The notes under the pieces: generated by a model | Seen by the model: only the letters and a program-made list of their open reading frames with translations | Database searches by the model: none | Told to the model about the DNA's origin: nothing | Made by a program: the position numbers and the translations under genes | Shown: in pieces, positions 8,854 through 18,324 of the stretch | How positions within the stretch are numbered: position 1 is the stretch's first letter | Layout: each line of letters begins with the position of its first letter | From: Planctomycetota bacterium | Lineage (GTDB): Bacteria; Planctomycetota; B15-G4 | Length of the DNA stretch: 64,000 nucleotides | Direction: 5' to 3' | NCBI GenBank assembly: GCA_029259715.1 | Contig: JAJDEP010000017.1 | Location: forward strand, 1-64,000

Positions 8854-9960
8854 TCACGCGGACATGTGCTCGGCATCTCGATCGCCGTCCGTCAGGTGCC
8901 AGCGACCGAGGTCACGGTCGGCCTCGGGGGGCGCCGCTGCAGGCCCCGCGCTGACACTCCCGCACGCGCGCACGATGAAGGGGAAGATGTCCCGGAAGGG
9001 CTTGCGTCGGCGGTCGGCCCGGAAGCCCAGGGCGATCAGGTCGGGGATGGCCGGATGGTGATCGGCCAGCAAGGCCGTAGCCTCCTCGCACGCGCGCCGG
9101 ACACATTCGAGAGCGAAGCTCAGGAGCAGCGCCTGCCGCGCGGCCGGGTCCTCGGCCAGCAGGTCCACCAGCCAGGCCCGCCCGTCGCGCCACTCGCCCA
9201 CCAGATAGCCCGCCAGGCGCCCCTCCCGGCGCAGGCCGAAGCACTCCTGTCGCCGGCTCGGCGTGTCGACGTAGCGCCAGTTGAGCCAGCGCGCCGAGCG
9301 CACCCCCACCAGGCCCCGCGACGGTGCGCAGGCCGCGAACAGCGCGTCCACCGACGCGTCGAAGCGGGGCAGCGGCTCCCAGGGCTCGAGCGGGGACACC
9401 CGGGCCAACCGGCCTGCGGTCACGGAGCCGAAGTACTTGTCGAAAGCGAAGGCGAACGGCCCGGCCAGCCGCCCCCAGCGTCCGTGCCGGTCGAGGAAGG
9501 GACGTCCCCGGAAGGTCAGGCGCCATTGCACGGCATGGCCGATGAGCTCCCAGCCGTTGCGCAGGAAGCCGTTGAAGGACTGGCGCCCCGAGTAGGCAAA
9601 GGCCCAGGGCACGCCCTGCTCGGCCGCGGCCGCCGCCACCTCGTCGTCGAGCCCCGTGAAGATGCGGCGCCCGCGCCAGGCCGCGTCCGTCATGGCGTCG
9701 CTCGCCTGCATCAGCACCACCGGCTGGCCGTCCCGCAGGAAGCGCCGGGGCATGTAGGCGTAGGCCCCCACCACGGCCCCCGAGTCCGCATCGACGGCGA
9801 CGCGGGCCACGGCCGGGCCGTCCGGGTTGTCCCGGTACTTCCAGCGCAGCGTGGCCGCGTCCTTGGACTTGCCGAAACACTCGAGGAACAAGCCCGTCCA
9901 GGCCCGCTCGTCGGCCTCGCTGTCGGCCAGGGCACGCGCGGTCCAGGCGGGACCGGTCAC
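8854..9960 (-). CDS. GNAT-family acyltransferase
   Basis: 368 residues. The N-terminal half follows the GNAT plan: a LRWKYRDNPDGP-type opening, a beta strand GAVVGAYAYMPRRF, and the acetyl-CoA loop AAWRGRRIFTGL where RGRRIF stands in for the RGxGxG/A motif. Related proteins are common in exopolysaccharide clusters. The GTG start overlaps the stop of the preceding gene by four bases (GTGA), which fixes the start and implies translational coupling with that gene. The probable role is to add an acyl group to an amino sugar; donor and acceptor are unknown. The reading frame stays open upstream but that part is a shadow of the neighbouring gene. Confidence 0.75.
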   Translation of the reverse strand: MTGPAWTARALADSEADERAWTGLFLECFGKSKDAATLRWKYRDNPDGPAVARVAVDADSGAVVGAYAYMPRRFLRDGQPVVLMQASDAMTDAAWRGRRIFTGLDDEVAAAAAEQGVPWAFAYSGRQSFNGFLRNGWELIGHAVQWRLTFRGRPFLDRHGRWGRLAGPFAFAFDKYFGSVTAGRLARVSPLEPWEPLPRFDASVDALFAACAPSRGLVGVRSARWLNWRYVDTPSRRQECFGLRREGRLAGYLVGEWRDGRAWLVDLLAEDPAARQALLLSFALECVRRACEEATALLADHHPAIPDLIALGFRADRRRKPFRDIFPFIVRACGSVSAGPAAAPPEADRDLGRWHLTDGDRDAEHMSA

Positions 9961-11201
9961 GGGGGGCCCACCGCGGGACGGACGTGGGTGGCAAAGGACT
10001 TCACCGCCTTCTCGACGTCCTTGGGGCGTAGCTCGTTGTCCCAGCACCCCGCCCGCTGACGCGCCTCGTCGAGGGTCGGCTGGCCCTCGCCCTTGGCGCC
10101 CGCATGCAGGATGCGCACCTGGGGCCGCACCGCGATGCGCCGGTCGTCGTACCAACGGTGCCAGGCCGAGAGCGACTCGACGGTGTGCCCGGGCCGGCCC
10201 ACCACATGCTCGACCACACTCGACACGCCCGTGACGCGCATGGCATCCACGGCGGTCTCGATGGCCGGGCGCCCGGGATCGTCCATGGGCGCGGCGCCGG
10301 CCGCATCGTGAGCGGTGGGCGCCGTCACCAGCACCGAGTTGCAGCCGCCCTGGGCCAGGGTGAGCGCCAGCATGGGGCCGACGTGGTCGGCGCGCACGCG
10401 GCAGGACCAGGGCACGCCCGGCGCCACGCCGAACATGCCGCGGGCCACGCGGCGGGTCGCTTCGGGATCGGCTCCCAGGTCGCGGTCTTCCAGCACGATG
10501 CGGCTCGCGCCGGCCCGCAGCACGGCGTGGTGGACCCGCTCGAGCAACTCCGCCGACCAGGCCGCACCCTCCAGGTCCCGGGGTCCGCACACGCTCACGG
10601 GCAGCCCGCCGCCGTCGTCGTTGGCATAGGCCGAGAGCGGCAGCAGATGCCAGGCAGGTCGTTGCGCCACCAGGGCCGGGGGCGTCGGCACCGCCTCGGC
10701 CGTCGAGGCCACGATCTGGTCGCCCCGACGCCACCACAGGCCCGGGATGCGCTCGGGGTCGAAGCCTGAGACCGGAGACCAGGCCGGGCCCACACCGAGG
10801 GCGAGGGCGCCCGAGAGGTCCGGCAGGCGCGCCAGCAGCTCGGCGCCGTAGAGCTGGCCGAGAGGGCCGGCCACCACCCGGGGGACGTCCTGGGGCCAGC
10901 CGCTCACCAGGGCCTTGAGCGGCTCGAGTTCGGGCAGCGGGTTGCGAGCGATCTCGCTGCCCCCCGCGTGGAACAGCACCAGCTCGGCGCGCCAGAGGCG
11001 GCCCTCGCGTCGCACCACGCGATCGGAGAGGCCCTCGGCGGACGGATCCATGAGGCGCACGTCACACCCGAGGTGCAGCAGACGGGCGGCCATGACCGCC
11101 GCGTCGCGCGGCGGGAGCCCTTCGACATCCGAACTCGCGAGCCGCGGGCCACGCTCGCCGCTGCGCAGGGCCACCACGAGGACGCGCAGGCGACCGGTCA
11201 T
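9957..11201 (-). CDS. Degenerate radical SAM/B12-binding-like protein without cluster cysteines
   Basis: 414 residues, coupled by ATGA at its start and GTGA at its end to the neighbours. It follows the order of the B12-binding radical SAM genes at 123 and 12579: an N-terminal Rossmann-like region, then PAWHLLPLSAYAND, equivalent to PARHLLPLDDYRIP in the enzyme at 123-1559. Where that enzyme has CPVNCTYC, this one has only VSVCGPRDLEG with a single Cys205. Beyond this point the helices and strands still correspond (for example VLEDRDL against VFRDPLF, and LALTLAQGGCNSV against LQAMAAAGCVSIS). It should not bind a 4Fe-4S cluster in the usual way, so it may be a binding or scaffold protein. Ancestry is inferred by eye. 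Confidence 0.6.
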   Translation of the reverse strand: MTGRLRVLVVALRSGERGPRLASSDVEGLPPRDAAVMAARLLHLGCDVRLMDPSAEGLSDRVVRREGRLWRAELVLFHAGGSEIARNPLPELEPLKALVSGWPQDVPRVVAGPLGQLYGAELLARLPDLSGALALGVGPAWSPVSGFDPERIPGLWWRRGDQIVASTAEAVPTPPALVAQRPAWHLLPLSAYANDDGGGLPVSVCGPRDLEGAAWSAELLERVHHAVLRAGASRIVLEDRDLGADPEATRRVARGMFGVAPGVPWSCRVRADHVGPMLALTLAQGGCNSVLVTAPTAHDAAGAAPMDDPGRPAIETAVDAMRVTGVSSVVEHVVGRPGHTVESLSAWHRWYDDRRIAVRPQVRILHAGAKGEGQPTLDEARQRAGCWDNELRPKDVEKAVKSFATHVRPAVGPP

Positions 11202-12457
11202 GCCGCGACGCTCCCGAGCAGCTCGGCGTACAGGGCCTCGACCCGGTCGACGTGTCCCGGCATCCCGAACAGGGCCTCCGCACGGCGGCGACCGGCGGCC
11301 CCCATGCGCGCGGCCAGCGCCGGGTCGGCGACGAGGCGCTCGATGCGCTGGGCCATCACCGGCACCTGCAGCGGGTTCACCAGGAACCCCGTGACGCCGT
11401 CATCGACCACGTCCGACGGCCCGCCCCACATCGACGCGACCACCGGTCGCGCCGCCGCCATGGCCTCGAGGTTGATCAGCCCGAACGACTCGAAGCAGAG
11501 CGAGGGCGTCGCCACCACGGTGGCGAGCCGATAGGCCGCCGCCAACTCGTCTCCGGTGAGCCAGCCGGTGCCGAAGACGGCGTCGGCCATGCCCAGCCGC
11601 GCCGCCCGGGCGAGGAGTTCATCGCGGAATCCCGGCAACGACTCACCGATGGTGAGCAGCGCCAGGTCGGGGTGTCGGCGGCGCACGATCTCGAGGGCCG
11701 TCACCAACTCGAGTCCGCCCTTGAGCCGGTCGAGGCGGCCGCCGTAGAGCACCACCGGGCGGTCACCCAGGCCGATCCGCGCGCGCAGCGCTTCCACGCA
11801 GTCGTCACCTTGCTCGACGGGCGGCAGGACCATCCCGTTGAAGATGGTCGTGGCCGGCCCGATGCCGTTCATGCTCAACAAGCGCCCCATTTCGTCGGAG
11901 ACGGCCACCAGGTGGTCCACGTCGGACGCCAGGACCCGGCGGATGCGCCCGTTGCGGAAGGGATTGAAGCGGCCGCGCACGCACAGCGCGCATTTGACCG
12001 GTCCGTTCTTGTATCGCACCGGGTCGCCCGGGACGAGCCGTTCGTCGAGGTGGCAGAAGAGCTTCTGGTGGCACACCGGCATGGCGTCGTGGACGTGCAG
12101 CACGACCTTGGCGCCGGCGGCCCCGGCCGCCTTCAGGGCGGCGTAGGACAGATGGATGTGGAGGTTGTGGATGTGCACCACCTCCGGCCGGAAGTGCTCG
12201 ACGGCGGCCCGCATGGCCGCGACGCCCGCCGGATTGTCGAGGCTGCGCCACGAGCGCCACCGCAGCGGGTAGCCCGGCACCGGCTCCACCCACACGTCGA
12301 CTTCGCCCTCGCGGAAACGCCCGGCCGAAGCGGCGTCGGTGGTCGTGGCCAGGAACGCCACCTCGTGGCCTCGCTGCGCCAGACCCTCGGAGAGTCCCAC
12401 GGCCACGCCGGCGGCCGAGGAGCGCGTGCGGATGTCGTTGGCGACGAGGACCCTCAT
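11198..12457 (-). CDS. GT4-family glycosyltransferase
   Basis: 419 residues. The opening MRVLVANDIRTR and the later motifs GGRLDRLKGG and SLCFESFGLINLEAMAAARP give the GT-B fold of GT4 retaining glycosyltransferases, with the E(x7)E nucleotide-sugar site. A Cys pair in KCALCVRGRFNPF, often seen in GT4 enzymes of O-antigen loci, is present at about 150. The ATG was chosen over a frame extension because AAAGGA lies just before it on the minus strand. The stop overlaps the next start (ATGA). It probably adds one sugar to the lipid-linked repeat unit on the cytoplasmic side. Confidence 0.88.
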   Translation of the reverse strand: MRVLVANDIRTRSSAAGVAVGLSEGLAQRGHEVAFLATTTDAASAGRFREGEVDVWVEPVPGYPLRWRSWRSLDNPAGVAAMRAAVEHFRPEVVHIHNLHIHLSYAALKAAGAAGAKVVLHVHDAMPVCHQKLFCHLDERLVPGDPVRYKNGPVKCALCVRGRFNPFRNGRIRRVLASDVDHLVAVSDEMGRLLSMNGIGPATTIFNGMVLPPVEQGDDCVEALRARIGLGDRPVVLYGGRLDRLKGGLELVTALEIVRRRHPDLALLTIGESLPGFRDELLARAARLGMADAVFGTGWLTGDELAAAYRLATVVATPSLCFESFGLINLEAMAAARPVVASMWGGPSDVVDDGVTGFLVNPLQVPVMAQRIERLVADPALAARMGAAGRRRAEALFGMPGHVDRVEALYAELLGSVAA

Positions 12458-12554
12458 GGACGGTCCTTTGTCGCCTCCCGGAGGGCCTGAACTCAACCCT
12501 CGCTCCGAGGAACCCCCTGGGCACGCGACCCCCACCGCGATTCAGCCCGAGCGG

Positions 12555-12572
12555 GCCGCCCGCAGGGGCGGC
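12555..12572 (-). terminator. GC-rich hairpin after the radical SAM gene
   Basis: A perfect 7-bp stem (GCCGCCC with GGGCGGC) and 4-base loop lie 7 bases past the stop codon of the radical SAM gene at 12579-14021, in a 121-base gap. No T run follows, so it may only pause transcription or stabilise the RNA end. Confidence 0.35.
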
Positions 12573-12578
12573 GCGGTG

Positions 12579-14021
12579 TCAGATCTCGGGACCGTCGACG
12601 GTGGTCGGGCTGCGCACGTTGGCGCCCCCCAGGCGCAGCGCCCGCGCCAGGCGCGCCTTGCCCTCGTCGCGATTCTCCATGTAGTAGCGGATGCGAGACA
12701 TGAACCGGCGCATCTTGGCCGGCGTCGCCTCGTACCACTCCTCGTAGTCCTCGACGAGCTTGCGCTTGATCATGTTCAGCTCGTCGTTGCTGAAGTTCTC
12801 GTGCATGTAGGGACTGCGGTCGGAGTCCACGTACTCGGTCTTGACCAGTTCGGGGTCGATGCGGTCCTTGAACTGCTCGAAGCTGGCCGTGGCCGTCAGC
12901 GGATTGAACAGCGACGTGCGGATGCGGTCGGGCATGCCCTCGCGCATGATCTTCGCCGTGTTGTCGAAGTCCTGTTGCGTCTCGCCCGGCGTGCCCACGA
13001 TCAGGAACACCTTGGTCCAGATGCCGGCGCGGCGCGTGATCTTGAGCGCCTCCACGACCTTCTCGACCTTGTAGTCCTTCACCAGGGTGTCGAGGCTGGC
13101 CTGGCTGCCCGACTCGACGCCGAAGTACATGCGGTTGAAGCCGGCCTTCTTCATGGTGCGGGCCATGTCGTAGTCGATCATGTCGACGCGGGTCTCGCAC
13201 GACATGTTCAGCGTCAGGCCGCGCTCGATGATGCCCTCGCAGATGTCGTAGACGCGCTTCTTCTGGCAGGTGAACAGCTCGTCGATGAAGAGCACGTTGC
13301 CCGGCTGGTACTTGTCGTGGATCTCCTGCAGCTCGTTGAGGATGTCGTCGACCGAGCGCGTGCGGAAGCCGCGGCCGGTGAGCTCCTTCTGGCAGAAGAC
13401 GCAGCGGAACGGGCAGCCGCGGCTGGTGAAAATGTAGAACAGCCGCTCCTTGTTCATGTGCGCGTAGCGATCGAAGGGCAGGGCTTCCCATTCCGGGAAC
13501 GGGATGCGGTCGAGGTCCTTGATCAGCGGCGGCTGCGGGCTGGTGTGCCGCGTGCCGTCCTCGCGGTCGAAGGCGATGCCGGGCACGTTGCCGAGGGCCG
13601 AGCGGCCCGCGTCGACGCCCTGCATGAAGTCGACGATGCTGTCCTCGGCCTCGCCGCCGATGACGTAGTCGAGCCCGCCGTCGAGCAAGGTATCGACGTC
13701 CACCGTGGCGTGGGGCCCGCCCATGATCGTGATCACGTCCGGGTTGATCTGCTTGGCCCGCTGGGCGTAGCGGATGGCGCGGTTCACGTGGGGCGTCAGC
13801 GCCGACAGTCCCAGGATCTCGGCCTTGGCGATGTAGGCCTCGACCTCGGCCTCGGTGCACACGCGCTCGTCGCAGCACTCCACGTCGACGCCGGCTTTCC
13901 GCAGGATCGCCGAGAGGTAGATGATGCCCAGCGGCATGGCGATGAAGAAGTCGTCCTGACCCGGAGGGGTCACGTACATCAACACGACCTTCTTCTGCGT
14001 CGGCGCGGCGGCGTCAGCCAT
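12579..14021 (-). CDS. B12-binding domain radical SAM protein
   Basis: 480 residues. An N-terminal B12-binding-like domain (about 10-140, with LSALTPHVN and IMGGPHAT as in the family) precedes the radical SAM core with CPFRCVFC at Cys203, Cys207 and Cys210. Conserved later features are CETRVDMID and FGVESGSQ. These belong to the BchE/oxidative-cyclase-like group of cobalamin-dependent enzymes. The gene lies in the polysaccharide locus and keeps its direction, so it may tailor a sugar or the lipid carrier. The ATG follows an AGGA sequence at good spacing. Downstream is a small hairpin. Confidence 0.9.
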   Translation of the reverse strand: MADAAAPTQKKVVLMYVTPPGQDDFFIAMPLGIIYLSAILRKAGVDVECCDERVCTEAEVEAYIAKAEILGLSALTPHVNRAIRYAQRAKQINPDVITIMGGPHATVDVDTLLDGGLDYVIGGEAEDSIVDFMQGVDAGRSALGNVPGIAFDREDGTRHTSPQPPLIKDLDRIPFPEWEALPFDRYAHMNKERLFYIFTSRGCPFRCVFCQKELTGRGFRTRSVDDILNELQEIHDKYQPGNVLFIDELFTCQKKRVYDICEGIIERGLTLNMSCETRVDMIDYDMARTMKKAGFNRMYFGVESGSQASLDTLVKDYKVEKVVEALKITRRAGIWTKVFLIVGTPGETQQDFDNTAKIMREGMPDRIRTSLFNPLTATASFEQFKDRIDPELVKTEYVDSDRSPYMHENFSNDELNMIKRKLVEDYEEWYEATPAKMRRFMSRIRYYMENRDEGKARLARALRLGGANVRSPTTVDGPEI

Positions 14022-14075
14022 GGCGGAGTCCTGCGGGAACGGGGGTGGAGGCGAAGCGAGGAGGCGCGGGTCGGG

Positions 14076-15419
14076 TCAAGACGAGGGGGATTCGAGCGCC
14101 GCCTTGCGTGCCCGAACGCGCCGGAAGAACCACCACATGTATAACAGATGGAATACGATGAAGAGCCGCGCGAGGCCCACGGCCCAGGCAATACCCATCG
14201 GCCCGTTGGCCACGCCGGCTGTACTCGCGATGAGCAGCCACGTGACGTAGGCCACCAGGTTGGTGTAGAGCAGCACCTTCAGCCGCCCTGTGAACAGGTA
14301 GAAGGGCTCGATGGCCACGGCGAATCCGAGCATGTAGTTGCCCACCACCAGGCCCAGGAACAGGTCGAATCCACCCTCGAATTCAGGGCCATACCAGGTC
14401 GCCAAGACCCAGGGCACGACGAGCACCGCCGCCGTGGTGAGCGCCGCGAAGATCAGCCCCGACGCGATGGTCACGCGCTTGATCGTGGGCCCCATGTCCT
14501 CGATGGGAACATCGGAGCTGCCGATCTTGTAACCGAGGGCCGGCAGGAAGGCGCGCCCCACTCCGCCCACCAGCAGCGCCAGCCCCCAGCTGATCTTGCG
14601 CGCCACGCCGAACACGCCCGTCTCCTCGAATGAGAATCCGACCATCAGGATCACCCCCGCGAGGGGAACCAGTTCGTGCAGGCCCTTGTTCATGGCCAGG
14701 AACAGGGACGTGCGCAGCAGCTCCCGCATCGAGCTCTTCGGCACGGCTCGCAGGACGTCGCGCAGGGGCGGCGGCGCCACCTTCTCATCGAATGCCCGCG
14801 CCTGGCGGTAGGCCCACGCCGCCAACAAGCCGCCGAGCACGAAGTGGGCCGTGATCGCCCAGGCGATGCCCTCGAGCCCGCCGTCGAGGACGATGGCCAG
14901 CACCACCAGGGCCACGCGGCCGACGTTGCTGATGATGTCGATGACCGCGAACTGGCGCATCAGCCGCGCCCCCACCAGAGCCGCCATGCCGAAGGTGCGC
15001 AGCACCTCGAACATGCCGACGGTGCAGAGGATCCAGGCCAGGCGTCCGGGCACGGGGTCGCCGGTGCGGTACTCGCTGATCCACGGCAGGGCCCACCAGC
15101 CCAAGGTCACCGCGAGGGTGCACATGACCAGGCCGAGCTTGAGCAGCACCGCCAGCGCATCGACGCAGGCGGCGCGGTCCTGCCGCGCGACGGCCGCGCT
15201 GTAACGCGAGATCGTGGCGTTGCCCACGCCCATGGTCATCAGGAAGAAGGTGAAGGTGAACAGGGTGCGGGCAAAGTCCCAGCGGCCGAGTTCGAAGTCG
15301 CCCAGGTAGCGCGCGAGCAGGATCGACGTGCCCAGGAACGTCGCGCCCTGCACCAGCGTCGTGGCCTGCATGAACAGCGTGTCGCGCACGAACTTGCGCT
15401 GGAGGAACTTGCGGATCAT
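14076..15419 (-). CDS. Wzx-type polysaccharide flippase (MATE/MOP superfamily)
   Basis: 447 residues with about 12-14 predicted membrane segments and the opening FMQATTLVQGATFLGTSILL typical of oligosaccharide flippases in the polysaccharide biosynthesis family. It would turn the undecaprenyl-linked repeat unit to the outer face of the inner membrane. Its ATG shares one base with the stop of the glycosyltransferase gene before it. No Wzy polymerase or Wza/Wzc exporter is evident in this window, so export may rely on genes elsewhere or on a different route. Confidence 0.88.
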   Translation of the reverse strand: MIRKFLQRKFVRDTLFMQATTLVQGATFLGTSILLARYLGDFELGRWDFARTLFTFTFFLMTMGVGNATISRYSAAVARQDRAACVDALAVLLKLGLVMCTLAVTLGWWALPWISEYRTGDPVPGRLAWILCTVGMFEVLRTFGMAALVGARLMRQFAVIDIISNVGRVALVVLAIVLDGGLEGIAWAITAHFVLGGLLAAWAYRQARAFDEKVAPPPLRDVLRAVPKSSMRELLRTSLFLAMNKGLHELVPLAGVILMVGFSFEETGVFGVARKISWGLALLVGGVGRAFLPALGYKIGSSDVPIEDMGPTIKRVTIASGLIFAALTTAAVLVVPWVLATWYGPEFEGGFDLFLGLVVGNYMLGFAVAIEPFYLFTGRLKVLLYTNLVAYVTWLLIASTAGVANGPMGIAWAVGLARLFIVFHLLYMWWFFRRVRARKAALESPSS

Positions 15420-16633
15420 CAGCCGCGTTCCTGCCGGGCCGCGATCAGTTCGGCGTAGATCTGCAGGACCCGGTCGGCGGCGGCGCCCCAGGTCTGGGCG
15501 TCGGCGCGCGCGGCGCCGGCGGCGCCCATGCGATGGGCCAGGGCCTCGTCATCCACCAGGCGCACGAGGGCGTTCGCCAGGCCCGCGTTGTCCGAGGGCT
15601 CCAGCAGGAAGCCGTTGCTCCCGTCGGTGATGGCCGACTCGGCACCGCTCTCCGACACGCCCACGACGGGCCGTCCCGCCGCCCCGGCCTCGAGGAAAAC
15701 CAAACCGAAGGCCTCGAAGCCGCCCTCGTCGCTGGTGATGGGCGTGAGCATGAACACCCGACAGCCCCGCATCAGCGCGACCTTGCGGGCCTCCTCGACG
15801 TTGCCGAGGAAGTGCACGTGGTCGTCGGCGCCGGCCTCGGTGATCTGCGCCTGCAGTTGCCGGAAGTACGGGTCGTCGGGGCCGTGGCGTCCGACCACCG
15901 CGAAGTGCAGCTGCGGACGCTGCTCCCACGCCCGCAGGAAGGCCGGCATCGAGAGGGCGTAGCCCTTGCGCGGCTTGAGCTCCCCCACGCAGAGCACGTA
16001 GGGATCGGGCACGCCGGCCGCCACGCCCGCGGCCCTGTCGGCGGCGTAGTCGCTGGGCACGCAGCCGTACGCCACGACCTCGGCTCCCTGCGGCTCGGCG
16101 TGCTTGCGCACCTGCCGCAGGGCGAACTCCGCCCCCATCAGGAAGCGATCGGTGCGGCGGAACATCCAGCGCAGCAACGTGCGGTGCACGGCGTAACGCA
16201 GCGGCGCCACCGAGTAGGTGCCGTGCCCGCTCACGACCACCGGGCGCCGCGCCAGCCGGGCCGCCAGCACGGCCACGAAGCCCAGGGGATAGTCAGCCAT
16301 GCTGTGGACCACGTCCGCCCGGCGCGCGGCGGCCACGAGTCGCGGCAGCGACGAGAGCACCAGCCACGCGAGCCGCAGCACCCCGGGCAGGGGCACGTGC
16401 CCCAGGGGCAGCACGTCGTGGACGAACAGGTGCTCGGCCCGCGGCATGTCCTCGGAGAATCCCCGGTGCCCACGACCGATGAAGACGTCGACCTGCGAGC
16501 AGCGTGGCAGCATGTGCCGCAGCAACCCGCAGCCATATCGACCGACCCCGTCGACGCCCGACAGGGAATGTGTGAGGACCAGCACGCGTGGACCCGCCGG
16601 CGCCGCGGCCCCGCTCAAGGCCTGAGTTTCCAC
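15419..16633 (-). CDS. GT4-family glycosyltransferase
   Basis: 404 residues from a GTG at 16633. PRVLVLTHSLSGVDGVGRYG is the N-terminal Rossmann opening, and CVGELKPRKG, HFLGNVEEARK and DEGGFEAFGLVFLEAGAAG are the C-terminal donor-site motifs of GT4 enzymes. The frame stays open to 16669, but the extra residues overlap the preceding gene; the GTG already overlaps its stop by 19 bases. It is transcriptionally coupled to the membrane glycosyltransferase gene before it and the flippase gene after it. Confidence 0.85.
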   Translation of the reverse strand: METQALSGAAAPAGPRVLVLTHSLSGVDGVGRYGCGLLRHMLPRCSQVDVFIGRGHRGFSEDMPRAEHLFVHDVLPLGHVPLPGVLRLAWLVLSSLPRLVAAARRADVVHSMADYPLGFVAVLAARLARRPVVVSGHGTYSVAPLRYAVHRTLLRWMFRRTDRFLMGAEFALRQVRKHAEPQGAEVVAYGCVPSDYAADRAAGVAAGVPDPYVLCVGELKPRKGYALSMPAFLRAWEQRPQLHFAVVGRHGPDDPYFRQLQAQITEAGADDHVHFLGNVEEARKVALMRGCRVFMLTPITSDEGGFEAFGLVFLEAGAAGRPVVGVSESGAESAITDGSNGFLLEPSDNAGLANALVRLVDDEALAHRMGAAGAARADAQTWGAAADRVLQIYAELIAARQERG

Positions 16634-18324
16634 ACCCTTACCCAGGGTCCCGGCCGCTCGTAGTCCCACAGCTCCGTGAGGGCGAAGCCCAGGCCGGTGG
16701 GCAGCTGCGCCCGCGCCGGGGTCGCGCTCCCCGTGGGCGAGAGGGACAGCACGAGCTCGCCGCGCGCCCGGGTCATGTCGGTCAGTGGCTGGCGCCGGGC
16801 CTCGTCGGGAAGCCGATCGATCTGCACGTAGTATTCGACGCCGCGGGCCCGCATGAAGTCGTCGACCTCCACCGGCTCGTCACCGAACAGGTAGTCCGTC
16901 GCGAAGTAGGAGTCGAAGCGGTAGTAGCGCTCGGACGGGACCACCCACCGGGCCGCCGGCGATTCGGGCAACCCCGCCTCGGCCCGCGCGATGAGGCGCC
17001 GCTCGCTGCGGTTCAACTCGACCTCGTGCGCCACGGCGGCCAGGGAGTCGGCCGTCGCCGTCAGCGGCACGCCATAGTACGAGCCGAACGCGTCGATGGC
17101 CACCACAGCACCCGGCGGCACCAGGCCGGGCAGTTGCTGCGCCGCCAGGGTGCGGGTGTCGGTGCGGCCGAGGAGCTGGTCGAGCCGCGCCGACTGCACC
17201 ACCGGTAGCGCCAGCAGGAGCGCCGCCAGCACGACGCCGCGTCCCGTGGCGAGGCGCGTGAGCAGCTCCCCCGCGCCGAGCGCGAGAAACGGCACGAGCG
17301 GCATCAGGTAGCGCACGTGGGCCCCGTCGTAGAACAGGAACAGGACGCCGTAGGCCAGGGCCGGCACCGTCACCAGCCAGTAGGCGCGCTTGTCGGTGCG
17401 CCGCCACATGAGCACGAAGCCGATCAGTCCGCCCAGCACCAGCACGGGGTCGTAGCCAATCCACGACTTGGCCGTCCAGGCGAAGTGCGCGCCGCCGAAG
17501 GCCGAGGGATCGAAGGCCTGGCCGCCGACCTGCACCGGCATCTGCTCGCTGCCCTCGATGACATTGGTCCCTGACGCGGCCCCGTGGAGCAGCATGAAGG
17601 GATATCCGAAGGCCAGGGCCACCGACGTGCCGGCCACCAGCCCGCCGGTGATCGCCACCAGGCGCGCGCGCCACATCAGGCACGCCACCAGCGGCAGGCT
17701 CAGCGCGGCCAGCCCCACCTGATGGGTCGTCGCCGTGAGCCCCGCGATGGCGAAGGCCGTGAGCACCGGCGGTCGGCCCTTGCGGCGCTGCAGGCGCAGA
17801 CTCGCCGCCAGGGTCAACGCTCCCAGGGCCACCATGGGCGCCCAGGGGCGCGTCGTATGCGCGTACTGCACGAACAGCAGCGACGAACCCGCCAGCAGGG
17901 CGGCCACCGCCGCCGGACCTTTGCCCCGTCCCAATTCCCGCGCGGCCCGGTAGGTGGCGAGCGGCAGCAGCAGCGCGAGCAGGGCGTGTCCGAGGCGCAC
18001 CGGGAACCAGGCCAGCGACGGATCGTCGTACACCGCCTCGGCGTACTCCCCCGTGCCGGCCCACTCGCCGGTGACCCGGCCGACGGCGTAGCGCGCGCCG
18101 ATCATGCCCAGCCCCACGTAGGGCAGCCCGTAGGGATAGGTCGTGTAGGTGCTGCCCGCCGGCACCAGGGCGCTCAGCCCGTGCTCTCCGAAGTCCCGGG
18201 CCATGCCCAGCGAGGCCTTCACCACCGAGTCGTCGGGCACGTAGCGGTGCGGCATGCCGTGATCGAGGGAGAGCAGGCACAGCAGGGCCACGATGAGCAT
18301 GACGGGGCGCAGGGGATGCTTCAT
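16615..18324 (-). CDS. GT-C type membrane glycosyltransferase-like protein
   Basis: 569 residues: an N-terminal membrane segment, a periplasmic acidic loop HRYVPDDSVV near residue 30 (the usual site of catalytic acidic residues in GT39/GT83 enzymes), then eight or more membrane segments to about residue 380, then a soluble C-terminal domain of about 190 residues. This is the plan of ArnT- and PMT-like enzymes that use polyprenyl-phosphate sugars on the periplasmic side. The exact family is not certain. Its ATG overlaps the preceding stop (ATGA). A branch or side-chain sugar added after flipping is a fitting role, by inference. Confidence 0.7.
   Translation of the reverse strand: MKHPLRPVMLIVALLCLLSLDHGMPHRYVPDDSVVKASLGMARDFGEHGLSALVPAGSTYTTYPYGLPYVGLGMIGARYAVGRVTGEWAGTGEYAEAVYDDPSLAWFPVRLGHALLALLLPLATYRAARELGRGKGPAAVAALLAGSSLLFVQYAHTTRPWAPMVALGALTLAASLRLQRRKGRPPVLTAFAIAGLTATTHQVGLAALSLPLVACLMWRARLVAITGGLVAGTSVALAFGYPFMLLHGAASGTNVIEGSEQMPVQVGGQAFDPSAFGGAHFAWTAKSWIGYDPVLVLGGLIGFVLMWRRTDKRAYWLVTVPALAYGVLFLFYDGAHVRYLMPLVPFLALGAGELLTRLATGRGVVLAALLLALPVVQSARLDQLLGRTDTRTLAAQQLPGLVPPGAVVAIDAFGSYYGVPLTATADSLAAVAHEVELNRSERRLIARAEAGLPESPAARWVVPSERYYRFDSYFATDYLFGDEPVEVDDFMRARGVEYYVQIDRLPDEARRQPLTDMTRARGELVLSLSPTGSATPARAQLPTGLGFALTELWDYERPGPWVRVWKLRP

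Noticed and set aside
9961..10737. N-terminal extension of the GNAT gene
   Set aside because: It overlaps the radical SAM-like gene in another frame and lacks conserved text; the GTGA overlap gives a better start.
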